Assembly (NCBI RefSeq): GCF_039541815.1
Contig: NZ_BAABGY010000009.1
Location: forward strand, 248,001 to 312,000
Source: Flavisolibacter amylovorans
Lineage (GTDB): Bacteria > Bacteroidota > Bacteroidia > Chitinophagales > Chitinophagaceae
Direction of reading: 5' to 3'
Length of the DNA: 64,000 bases
The notes under the pieces were generated by a model. The model did not search any database and was not told the origin of the DNA. It saw only the letters and a program-made list of their open reading frames with translations. Each line of letters starts with the position of its first letter. Position 1 is the first letter of the stretch. A program made the position numbers and the translations under genes. Positions 57,324 through 64,000 of this stretch are shown here, piece by piece.

Positions 57324-57746
57324 TTAGCCGCGCATATTCATCAGGTCGATCATCAGGTTGAAGGAATCCATCGAGCTCGGGTTATTGACCTTGAACGGCT
57401 TTACGATATAGCCCGATACGCCGAGGGCCTTGGCCGACTGCCGGTCGAAGGGCTCATCGGAGGTGGTGATGATGAAGCACCGGAGCCCTTTCCAGCGCTC
57501 GTCGGCGCGCAGCGCCTGCAGAAACTCCAGCCCGTTCATTTTGGGCATATTGATGTCGATGAGCGCGATGTCGGGCTGCACCGACGGCTCTTCGCCGGCG
57601 AGCTGGCCCAAGAGGCGCAGCCCTTCCTCCCCATTGCGGGCATGGTGCAGGTGGTACACGATCTTCATCTTGTCGAGCGTGCGGCGGATGTCCATCACGT
57701 CGAGCGGGTCGTCTTCCACCATGAGGATGTTGATCACTTTTGACAT
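57324..57746 (-). CDS. single-domain response regulator (Rcp1-like)
   Basis: A 140-residue stand-alone receiver domain. Acidic pocket EDD (11-13), phospho-acceptor D64 in ALIDINMPKMNG, Thr/Ser at TTS (94-96) and Lys117 in IVKPF. No output domain, like CheY or the phytochrome-linked Rcp1 group. It follows the histidine kinase gene with a 5-bp gap, so the two form a two-component pair; the downstream target is unknown. Confidence 0.92.
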   Translation of the reverse strand: MSKVINILMVEDDPLDVMDIRRTLDKMKIVYHLHHARNGEEGLRLLGQLAGEEPSVQPDIALIDINMPKMNGLEFLQALRADERWKGLRCFIITTSDEPFDRQSAKALGVSGYIVKPFKVNNPSSMDSFNLMIDLMNMRG

Positions 57747-57751
57747 GGTTG

Positions 57752-59215
57752 CTATTTTTTCCAGGTAAACGAAATGGTGGTGCCGCTGCCGGCCGCCGAT
57801 TGTATTTCTACGGTTTCCTGCCGGGCGTCGAGGATCTTCTTCACAATGGCCAGGCCCACTCCCGTGCTCTCGAAGCTCTCCTTTTCCTGCAGGGTCTGGA
57901 AGATCTGGAAGATCTTCCGGTGGTAGGCCGGGTCGATGCCGGGGCCGTCGTCGTTCACGAAGAACACGAATTGCTGCTCGGTTTCGCGGTGGTACACACG
58001 GATATGCCCTTCCGTCTTGTCGTGGTACTTGACGGCGTTGCTTACAAGGTTGGCGAACACCTGGTACAGGGGCAGGCGCTCGGTGAAGAGGAGCGGCAGG
58101 TTGTGGGCGAACTCCACGCGGAGGCCGGGGCGCACCGGCTGGTTCTCGAGCACTTCCTCGAGCAGCTCCCGCACCACCACCGTCTCGCGCGCCTGCTGCT
58201 CGCGCCCGATGCGGGCATAAGTGAGGATGCCGCTGATGAGGTGCTCGGCGCGCTCGAGGCGCCCCTTCACGAGCGCCATGTATTCCTGCACTTTGGGGGG
58301 CAGCTCTTCGTGGTGGTCTTCCTCGATCCAGGATACTACGTTGGAGATGCCCCGCAGCGGCGATTTGAGATCGTGCGACACAATATGGGCAAACTGGTCG
58401 AGCTCCGCGTTCTTGCGCTTCAGCTCGGAGAAGTTGGCATGCAGCACCTGCGCCATGTGGTTGAGCGATCCGGCCAGGCGCCCGAGCTCGTCGCGGCCCG
58501 TGTACGCGACCTGGCTGTTGTATTGTCCCTCGGCAATGCTGTTGGCCATGCGCACCATCCGCAGGATGCGCGTGGAAACATGGTAGGAGAGGAAGCCGGC
58601 AATGACGAGTCCGATCACGATGGAGACAAGGGTCAGGGTAAACGAGAGGCGCCGGGTGCCGGCGATCGATTCGGCGAGCTGCGTCTTGCTTTCCTCACGG
58701 CGCCGGTATTCGGCATTGATGAAGTCGCGCACCTCGCGCTGCAGATCGGCTGCCACCTCGCCCCGCACAAGCTCGGGGAATTCGTTTTTATAAAGAGCGG
58801 AAAGCGCCTCCGGGCTGCTGTCGGCTGCGCTGCTTTGCCGCGCAGCCGCCAGGATCCGCGTAAACTCCGCGTTCCAGCGCTGGTTGAGGACATTGATCTT
58901 TTCGACAGGTCTCCGCTGCACGGCATCGGCGGCCGAGTCGAGCTCGCGGATGATGCCCCGGTTCTCGAGCATCGCCGAGTCGAATGCGGTGAGGAAGGTG
59001 CGCTCGCCGGTGAGGAAGTAGGCCCGCATGGAGCTCACGATGTTGAGGATATTGCGCTGGAAGCGGTTGCTCTGGCGCACCACGTTGGTGGAGTGGGCGA
59101 AGAACTCGGTGTTCTCCTGCACGCGCTCCGACTGCCGGAAGTTGATCCAGGTGGTGGCCGAGAACAAGAGCAGCACGACCAGGAAGCCAAAAAATACCAA
59201 CTGCGCGATCTTCAT
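57752..59215 (-). CDS. sensor histidine kinase with CHASE3-like sensor and HAMP
   Basis: A 487-residue kinase. TM1 about 4-22, an extracytoplasmic helical CHASE3-like domain (about 30-180, with RQSNRFQRNILNIVSSMRAY and YFLTGERTFL), TM2 about 191-213, HAMP (about 212-264), phospho-acceptor H281 in VSHDLKSPLRGI, and HATPase (NLVSNAVKYHD, NDDGPGI, STGVGLAIVKK). Such kinases often partner with single-domain receivers, matching the regulator gene 5 bp downstream. The upstream divergent gap is 124 bp. Confidence 0.92.
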   Translation of the reverse strand: MKIAQLVFFGFLVVLLLFSATTWINFRQSERVQENTEFFAHSTNVVRQSNRFQRNILNIVSSMRAYFLTGERTFLTAFDSAMLENRGIIRELDSAADAVQRRPVEKINVLNQRWNAEFTRILAAARQSSAADSSPEALSALYKNEFPELVRGEVAADLQREVRDFINAEYRRREESKTQLAESIAGTRRLSFTLTLVSIVIGLVIAGFLSYHVSTRILRMVRMANSIAEGQYNSQVAYTGRDELGRLAGSLNHMAQVLHANFSELKRKNAELDQFAHIVSHDLKSPLRGISNVVSWIEEDHHEELPPKVQEYMALVKGRLERAEHLISGILTYARIGREQQARETVVVRELLEEVLENQPVRPGLRVEFAHNLPLLFTERLPLYQVFANLVSNAVKYHDKTEGHIRVYHRETEQQFVFFVNDDGPGIDPAYHRKIFQIFQTLQEKESFESTGVGLAIVKKILDARQETVEIQSAAGSGTTISFTWKK

Positions 59216-59339
59216 GGTAGGGGTTAAGGAGGATGCAAATTAAGCATTGAGCGGCCGGTGCACATTAAAGCCGGTTTAGAATCAGGGCCCTGCCCCGTGC
59301 CGATGCCAACCGGAATCTACGTTTATTTGTTGAACCATT

Positions 59340-60278
59340 ATGTCTACAGTGCTTATTACCGGTGGTACCGGGCTCGTCGGCACCGCCCTCTCCCGCGCCC
59401 TTCGCCAACAGGGGCACTCCGTGATCGTGCTGACACGTAATCCCTCGTCGGCGGTTCCCGCTCCCGGGCTCCGCTATGCCGCCTGGTCGGTGGAGAGCGG
59501 CTCCATCGATGCCGGCGCCCTCGCCGACGCCGACGTCATCGTGCACTTGGCCGGCGCCAACGTAGCCGGCGGCCGCTGGACGGAGCGGCGCAAGCAGGAG
59601 ATCGTGGAAAGCCGCGTACGCTCCGGCGAGCTCCTGGTCAGGGCCCTCGGCACCTTGCCCAACAAAGTGCATACGGTACTCTCCGCATCCGCCATCGGCT
59701 GGTACGGTCCTGATCCGCAGGTGCCCAACCCGAGGCCCTTCGTGGAGGAGGATCGGGCCGACGGTGCTTTCCTGGGCCGCACCTGCGCGCAATGGGAAGG
59801 GGCCATCCGCCCCGTAGAGGCACTAGGCAAGCGCCTCGTCATCGCCCGCATCGGCATCGTCATGAGCCACGAAGGCGGTGCCTGGGCGGAGTTCCGCAAG
59901 CCGATGTCCTTCGGCGTCGCAACCATCATGGGCAGCGGCCGCCAGGTGGTGAGCTGGATCCATATCGACGACCTCGTGCGGTTCTTCGTGGAGGCGGTCA
60001 ATACCCCTGAGATCGCGGGTGTGTACAATGCCGTGGCGCCCGCGCCGGTACCGAACGCGGAATTGGTCAGTGCCATGAAGGAAGCAAAGGGCTTTGCCGT
60101 TACGGCACCCGCGCCCGCCTTTGTGCTGAAGGCCCTGCTGGGCGAGATGAGCATCGAGGTGCTCAAGAGCGCCACCGTGAGCAGCCGCAAGCTGGAGGCA
60201 ACGGGTTTCGCGTTTCAATACCCCGATATACGTGCCGCCGCGCGTCAACTTGAAAGTGCTTACCGCGGGGGCAAATGA
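59340..60278 (+). CDS. TIGR01777-family epimerase (SDR39U1-like)
   Basis: A 312-residue short-chain dehydrogenase/reductase. NAD(P)-binding TGGTGLVGTALSRALRQQGH at the N-terminus, VHLAGANVAGGRW, SASAIGWYG (the active-site YG motif), and the C-terminal DUF1731-like domain (FVLKALLGEMSIEVLKSATV). Named as a nucleoside-diphosphate sugar epimerase by homology; the substrate is unknown. The start is the ATG at 59340. Confidence 0.92.
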   Translation: MSTVLITGGTGLVGTALSRALRQQGHSVIVLTRNPSSAVPAPGLRYAAWSVESGSIDAGALADADVIVHLAGANVAGGRWTERRKQEIVESRVRSGELLVRALGTLPNKVHTVLSASAIGWYGPDPQVPNPRPFVEEDRADGAFLGRTCAQWEGAIRPVEALGKRLVIARIGIVMSHEGGAWAEFRKPMSFGVATIMGSGRQVVSWIHIDDLVRFFVEAVNTPEIAGVYNAVAPAPVPNAELVSAMKEAKGFAVTAPAPAFVLKALLGEMSIEVLKSATVSSRKLEATGFAFQYPDIRAAARQLESAYRGGK

Positions 60279-60393
60279 AGTCAAAATTCAAAAGTAAAAA
60301 GTCACAAGCGTTTGGCGCTACCAACACTAAAACTCTGGCCCTATGAGCATTTTTGAATTTTGACTTTTGAATTTTGACTTTTGAATTTTTACT
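60278..60393. repeat. paired 7-nt tandem array, TTTTGAC family
   Basis: The left array, 60278-60304 (AAGTCAAAATTCAAAAGT), starts at the epimerase stop codon. The right inverted array, 60351-60393, has six units alternating TTTTGAA and TTTTGAC. Confidence 0.9.
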
Positions 60394-60407
60394 TGCCCCC
60401 CCAATAA

Positions 60408-60439
60408 AGAAGCCCCCGTACAATTACGGGGGCTTCTTG
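60408..60439. terminator. bidirectional rho-independent terminator
   Basis: Stem AGAAGCCCCCGTA / TACGGGGGCTTCT between the convergent epimerase and M16 genes. Confidence 0.85.
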
Positions 60440-60456
60440 TATTGAAATAAAGCCAA

Positions 60457-61770
60457 TCAGAAGGTCTTGGCCGGGGTTTCCTTCTGCTTGAACAGGTTCG
60501 GGTCGGCCTTGGAGGGGTCGCCCTGCAGCACCCAGCTGATGTTGGTGACGTACTTGTTGAAGACGCGGTTGAGGTCGGCCAGCGACACTTTCTTCATGTC
60601 GTCGGCAATGGTGAGCGCGCGCTTCCAGTTGCCGTGCACGGCTTCGTTCTGCGCAAGCGAGGCGGCCTGCTCGGCGTTCGTTTCCTGCTTGTACCAGGTG
60701 CGGGTGAGGTAGCCGGTCTTCATGTTGCGCAACTCGTCGTCCGTAAAGCCTTCGCGGCGGATCTTGTCGATCAGTTGTCGCGCCACGGTGATGTACTTGT
60801 TGGGCTCCGTGGTGGAGGCGAACAGGTTGGCAAACGGGGTGAGGCCGCCGCTGAACCAGGTGGCCGGCGCATACGAGAGGCCGTTGTTGGACCGTATTTC
60901 TACGAAGTGACGCGTATAGAAGATGCGCATGGCCAGCACAAAGGCATCGTAGTCGGGCGAGCCGGGCTGGGGCGCCGCGGTGATGCCCTGCACGTAGTTG
61001 GTGGCGAGGTCCTTCTTCACCGGGAGGAAGCTGTTGCCGGTGGCGGTGAAGCTTTGCTTCTGCAGCTTGATCTGCGGGCCCTCCGGCACCTTGTCGAGCA
61101 AGGATTTTACGGCGGCTTCGAGCTCGGTGCGGTCGATGTCGCCCACGATCACCACCGCAATGCGGCCGCGGTGGAGCAGCTTCTTGTAATATGCTTTGGT
61201 GGCCGCGGGTGTAAGCTTCGACACGGTGGCCTCGGTGCCGATCGGCTCGCGGGCATAGGCTGTGCCGGCAAAGGCGGTGCTGCGCGCAAGGCGGTCGGTT
61301 TCGTTGTCGGGCTGCGAGGCCATGGAGCGGATCTGTGTGATGAGGTCCTGGCGGATGCGGGTGAACTCTTTTTCGTCGAAGCGGGGCGCGGTGAGGGCCT
61401 CCACATATAGCGGCCACACCTTCTTCAGGTCGGTCTTGATGCAGTTCATGCGGAAGGTGGCGAAGTCCATCTCCGTCCAGCCGCCTACCTGCGCCGACAC
61501 GGCGTCGAGTGCGTTCTTGAAGCTGTTCTTGTCCATAGAGGCGGTGCCGCATTCGGTGAGCGCACTGAGGGCCAGCGACTCGATGCCGGCCTGCTCGTTG
61601 GAATAGTTCTGCACGCCGCCCTTGATGATGGTCCGTATTTCCACGATGTCGTTGCCGCTCGGCTGCACGATCACCTTGACGCCGTTGATGTTCATGTCGT
61701 AGGCCTTGCCCATTTGCGCCAGCAGCGCCGCCGGTGCCATCAGGCAAAGCACGAGGAGGATCTTTTTCAT
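60457..61770 (-). CDS. M16 peptidase subunit without zinc motif
   Basis: A 437-residue exported protein (signal MKKILLVLCLMAPAALLAQ) with the two-domain M16 fold. The HxxEH zinc motif is absent: its place holds AGIESLALSALTECGT. The Arg/Tyr pair of the substrate-binding half is present in RSNNGLSYAP. This is the pattern of the partner subunit in heterodimeric M16B peptidases. It is 19 bp downstream of the HxxEH-bearing gene on the same strand. The start is the ATG at 61768-61770. Confidence 0.9.
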   Translation of the reverse strand: MKKILLVLCLMAPAALLAQMGKAYDMNINGVKVIVQPSGNDIVEIRTIIKGGVQNYSNEQAGIESLALSALTECGTASMDKNSFKNALDAVSAQVGGWTEMDFATFRMNCIKTDLKKVWPLYVEALTAPRFDEKEFTRIRQDLITQIRSMASQPDNETDRLARSTAFAGTAYAREPIGTEATVSKLTPAATKAYYKKLLHRGRIAVVIVGDIDRTELEAAVKSLLDKVPEGPQIKLQKQSFTATGNSFLPVKKDLATNYVQGITAAPQPGSPDYDAFVLAMRIFYTRHFVEIRSNNGLSYAPATWFSGGLTPFANLFASTTEPNKYITVARQLIDKIRREGFTDDELRNMKTGYLTRTWYKQETNAEQAASLAQNEAVHGNWKRALTIADDMKKVSLADLNRVFNKYVTNISWVLQGDPSKADPNLFKQKETPAKTF

Positions 61771-61789
61771 ATCGATCGGTTTGGGTGCT

Positions 61790-63151
61790 TTAGTTTTTGA
61801 AGAAGGTTTCAGGTTGCGTGGCTTTGGCGGTTTCCTCGTTGAGGATAAGGCCGGCCACATAGGGCTTCCCGATGATGTAGCGCTGCGCGTAGCGGGCGAG
61901 GTCGTCGCGGGTGACGCGCATCAGGTTGGCCTCGTAATCGGTGTAGTATTCGAAGGAGGTGCTGGCCCACTGGTACGACAGCTGCATCGGGAGGGCGGAT
62001 GGCTTCTCGCGGCTGCGCACCTCGTTGCGGCGGATCACCTCGCGGGCAGTGCGGAGCTGCTCGTCGGTGAAGTAGTCGGGGTTGCCGAGCTGACGCACCT
62101 GGTTCAGCACTTCGGTGTAGCACTCCTTCAGCTTCGTGGGGTTGGGCATCACCCAGGCCTCGATGGGTCCCGTGAAGTGGTTGGTGGTATAGCTCATGTC
62201 GGCCCACGTAGCAAGCCCCTTATCGACGAGGGCCTGCTGCCATTTGGAGGCGTTGAGGCGCATGACGGCGGCAAAGACGTCGGCGATCACCGTACCGGCG
62301 GAGTCTTCCTTATACGAAGGTCCCTGCCAGGCAAACACCATATAGGGCGTATTGGCAATGGAGGATTGCTTGATGAAATAGTCGGTGCGCTCCAGTGGCT
62401 TGAAGGCCGGGATCGGGTATTTCTCGATCGGGTCGAAGCCGCTGTGTGCCCAGTCGCCCCAGACCTTCTGCGCATACGCGAACGCTTGCGTGGGTTGCAC
62501 GTCGCCGGCGATGATCAGGAGGGAGTTGTTGGGGTGATAGTATTTGTCTTTGATCACCATCATCTTTTCGGGTGTGGCCGTGTTGATCACGTCGTGCTCG
62601 CCGATCGGGTTCTTGCGGGTAAAGAGTTCGCCCCAGAGCCGCTTGTGCGTTTCGTGCCAGATGAGAAAGCCGGGATCGCTCTCCCCGCGCTGGAACTCGC
62701 CGTCTACCACGGGCCGCTCCTTGGCCATGTCCTCGGTGCGGTAGATCGGGTAGCGCATCGCGGAGTTCATGAAGCGCAGGCCGGCCTCGAGGGAGTCTTT
62801 GTCGAAGGTGAAAAAGTAGTTGACGCGCTCCACGTTGGTGGTGCCGTTCCAGATGGCGCCGAGCTCCTCGGTGCGGCGGAGGAACTTCTCCTGGTCGGGG
62901 TAGTCCTTGTTGGCTTTAAAGAACATGTGCTCAAAGAGGTGGGAGAGGCCGCTGTATTCCGGCCCCTCGGTGTAGGCCCCGTTCTTGACGGCGATCTCGA
63001 TGGTGGCGAGCGGCACCTTGTGGTTTTCGATCACCACTACTTCAAGGCCGTTGGCGAAGCGCTGGTAGTGGTAGTTGGGCGGAAGCCGGCGTTGCGCATG
63101 CGCGCCCAGGCTGGTGGCTGCCAGCAAAAGGAGAAGCCATTTCTTTTTCAT
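61790..63151 (-). CDS. M16 zinc peptidase, catalytic subunit
   Basis: A 453-residue exported peptidase (signal MKKKWLLLLLAATSLGAHAQ). The inverted zinc motif HxxEH is present as HLFEH in GLSHLFEHMFFKANKD, with the downstream Glu ligand in the usual region (GEFQRGESDP follows). First gene of the two-gene M16 operon; the encoded proteins probably form a heterodimer in the periplasm that degrades peptides. The start is the ATG at 63149-63151; the open frame upstream is array translation. Confidence 0.92.
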   Translation of the reverse strand: MKKKWLLLLLAATSLGAHAQRRLPPNYHYQRFANGLEVVVIENHKVPLATIEIAVKNGAYTEGPEYSGLSHLFEHMFFKANKDYPDQEKFLRRTEELGAIWNGTTNVERVNYFFTFDKDSLEAGLRFMNSAMRYPIYRTEDMAKERPVVDGEFQRGESDPGFLIWHETHKRLWGELFTRKNPIGEHDVINTATPEKMMVIKDKYYHPNNSLLIIAGDVQPTQAFAYAQKVWGDWAHSGFDPIEKYPIPAFKPLERTDYFIKQSSIANTPYMVFAWQGPSYKEDSAGTVIADVFAAVMRLNASKWQQALVDKGLATWADMSYTTNHFTGPIEAWVMPNPTKLKECYTEVLNQVRQLGNPDYFTDEQLRTAREVIRRNEVRSREKPSALPMQLSYQWASTSFEYYTDYEANLMRVTRDDLARYAQRYIIGKPYVAGLILNEETAKATQPETFFKN

Positions 63152-63222
63152 AAAACGAGGTTTTGGGTCTCTAAAAGGTACGGCGAATTTTCCGCTCGCC
63201 CGGAGAATTTGCGGCAGCGGAG

Positions 63223-63309
63223 AAAGGTTTAGGAGGTTTAGGGGGTTTAGGAGGTTCAGGAGGTTGCGTGCGCCAGCCAACTCTCTAAACCTTCTGAACC
63301 TCCTAAACC
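63223..63309. repeat. paired 9-nt tandem array, AGGTTTAGG family
   Basis: Left array 63223-63265 (four and a half units AGGTTTAGG/AGGTTCAGG), right inverted array 63283-63309 ending 8 bp before the metzincin stop codon. The loop is only 17 bp. Confidence 0.9.
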
Positions 63310-63316
63310 TTGCTGT

Positions 63317-63961
63317 TTACTGGTGCGGCCAATGATACACGTTGCTGAAGTCGCCCACGATGGCGCGGCCGCGGTGGAAGCGGAGGCGGTCGAGGCGAAG
63401 GGCTTCGATGTCGGCGCGCTGCACGCGGCGGTGCATCGGGTGCATGGTGCCGCCGGTGACGCCGGCGGGCTTCTCCGGGTCGTACTGGAATTCGGGGTCC
63501 ACAAGGGTGCCGCGCGGGTACATGATGCCGGGTACGCCCCGGCCGCGGAGGTCGAGGAGCGCCGGGTGGTCGAGGCCGAGGGTGTGCCCGAATTCGTGAG
63601 CGGCCGTGGTGGAGCCGGCATAGAGGTTCTCGAGCTTGAAGAAGCCGCTGTTGCAGCCGAGCCCGTCCACGAAGGAGATGTTGCCGCGCACGTACTCCTC
63701 GATGCGGAAGTAGTTGTTGCGCGGATCGGTGTTCGCCAGCACGTCCACCTCGTCGAGGTCGGGGCGGAACGCGGCCGTGATGGTGAAGCGGAGGCCTACG
63801 CGGCCTTCGCGCAGGAGGAGGGGCACGTCGGGCTCGTTCCACATGCGCTCGATCTCCTCCCGGATCCGCTCCGTGAGTTCCGCAGTGGCTGCCCCGCCAT
63901 AGGTAACGATGTGCGCATGCACCCGCAGGATGCCGTTGCCGTCGAGTTGTGCTTCACCCAT
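63317..63961 (-). CDS. matrixin-like metzincin protease
   Basis: A 214-residue zinc protease with the full metzincin motif HEFGHTLGLDH (122-132) and a Met-turn GIMYP (145-149), typical of matrixins. There is no signal peptide at the ATG used (63959-63961), and the protein starts MGEAQLDGNGILRVHAHIVT. It may be cytoplasmic, exported by another route, or have a start further upstream outside the certain region. A frame check upstream is limited by the window end. Confidence 0.82.
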   Translation of the reverse strand: MGEAQLDGNGILRVHAHIVTYGGAATAELTERIREEIERMWNEPDVPLLLREGRVGLRFTITAAFRPDLDEVDVLANTDPRNNYFRIEEYVRGNISFVDGLGCNSGFFKLENLYAGSTTAAHEFGHTLGLDHPALLDLRGRGVPGIMYPRGTLVDPEFQYDPEKPAGVTGGTMHPMHRRVQRADIEALRLDRLRFHRGRAIVGDFSNVYHWPHQ

Positions 63962-64000
63962 CCCGTAAAGCTACGGGCGACACTTTGCCGGGCAGTTCAT

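Noticed and set aside
1..64000. tRNA, rRNA, prophage, transposase or riboswitch
   Set aside because: I looked in the gaps for T-loop motifs, transposase or integrase motifs and long conserved leaders and found none. A covariance-model scan would be needed to exclude small RNAs.

Overview
The window reads as a chromosomal stretch of a high-GC member of the Bacteroidota, most likely near Chitinophagaceae. Evidence: a type IX secretion (T9SS) C-terminal sorting domain at 23738-25738; -7 boxes of the Bacteroidota type TAnnTTTG upstream of several genes; very little Shine-Dalgarno signal; a dcw cluster that lacks murF and ddl; an atpD-atpC pair without the other ATP synthase genes; and PepSY-like, DUF2795 and TonB-C-like small proteins typical of the phylum. 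The family placement is inference. I saw no rRNA, tRNA, CRISPR array, prophage or insertion sequence.

Layout. 0-6.6 kb: exported and small hypothetical proteins, a LolD-type ABC ATPase with an RDD membrane domain inserted in the middle, cobalamin adenosyltransferase, a second ABC ATPase, trpS, a deoxynucleoside kinase and a TonB-C-like protein. 7-14.7 kb: DUF922 protein, pckA, pepP, pssA, an Imm53 immunity-like protein, purS, rsmI and a PepSY-like protein. 15-21 kb: M1 aminopeptidase, then an exported DNA/RNA non-specific endonuclease convergent with a NuiA-type nuclease inhibitor, an alpha/beta hydrolase and lipoproteins. 21.5-36.9 kb: dnaX, a T9SS beta-propeller protein, a double-GNAT-like protein, an L,D-transpeptidase, a DUF4385 protein, uvsE, atpD-atpC, a YqgE protein, an orphan histidine kinase and a QueA-family protein. 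37.1-54.3 kb: the complete dcw cell-division and peptidoglycan cluster mraZ-rsmH-ftsL-ftsI-murE-mraY-murD-ftsW-murG-murC-ftsQ-ftsA-ftsZ, all on the + strand. 54.4-64 kb: small proteins, bestrophin next to a beta-carbonic anhydrase, a CHASE3-like histidine kinase with response regulator, an SDR39U1-type epimerase, a paired M16 peptidase operon and a metzincin protease.

The main feature not explained by genes is a set of short tandem arrays with 7-10 nt units. They sit at gene boundaries throughout the window. In most gaps a left array begins at or within the stop codon of one gene, and an inverted copy of the same unit ends at the start or stop of the next gene, often with a rho-independent hairpin between them. 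About a dozen unit families recur at different loci. One pair is translated inside rsmH and one pair encloses the Imm53-like gene. A second layer of GC-rich dispersed repeats (CCCCCTGTCCCCC type) and the widespread CGTCATTGCGRG palindrome occurs in some of the same gaps.
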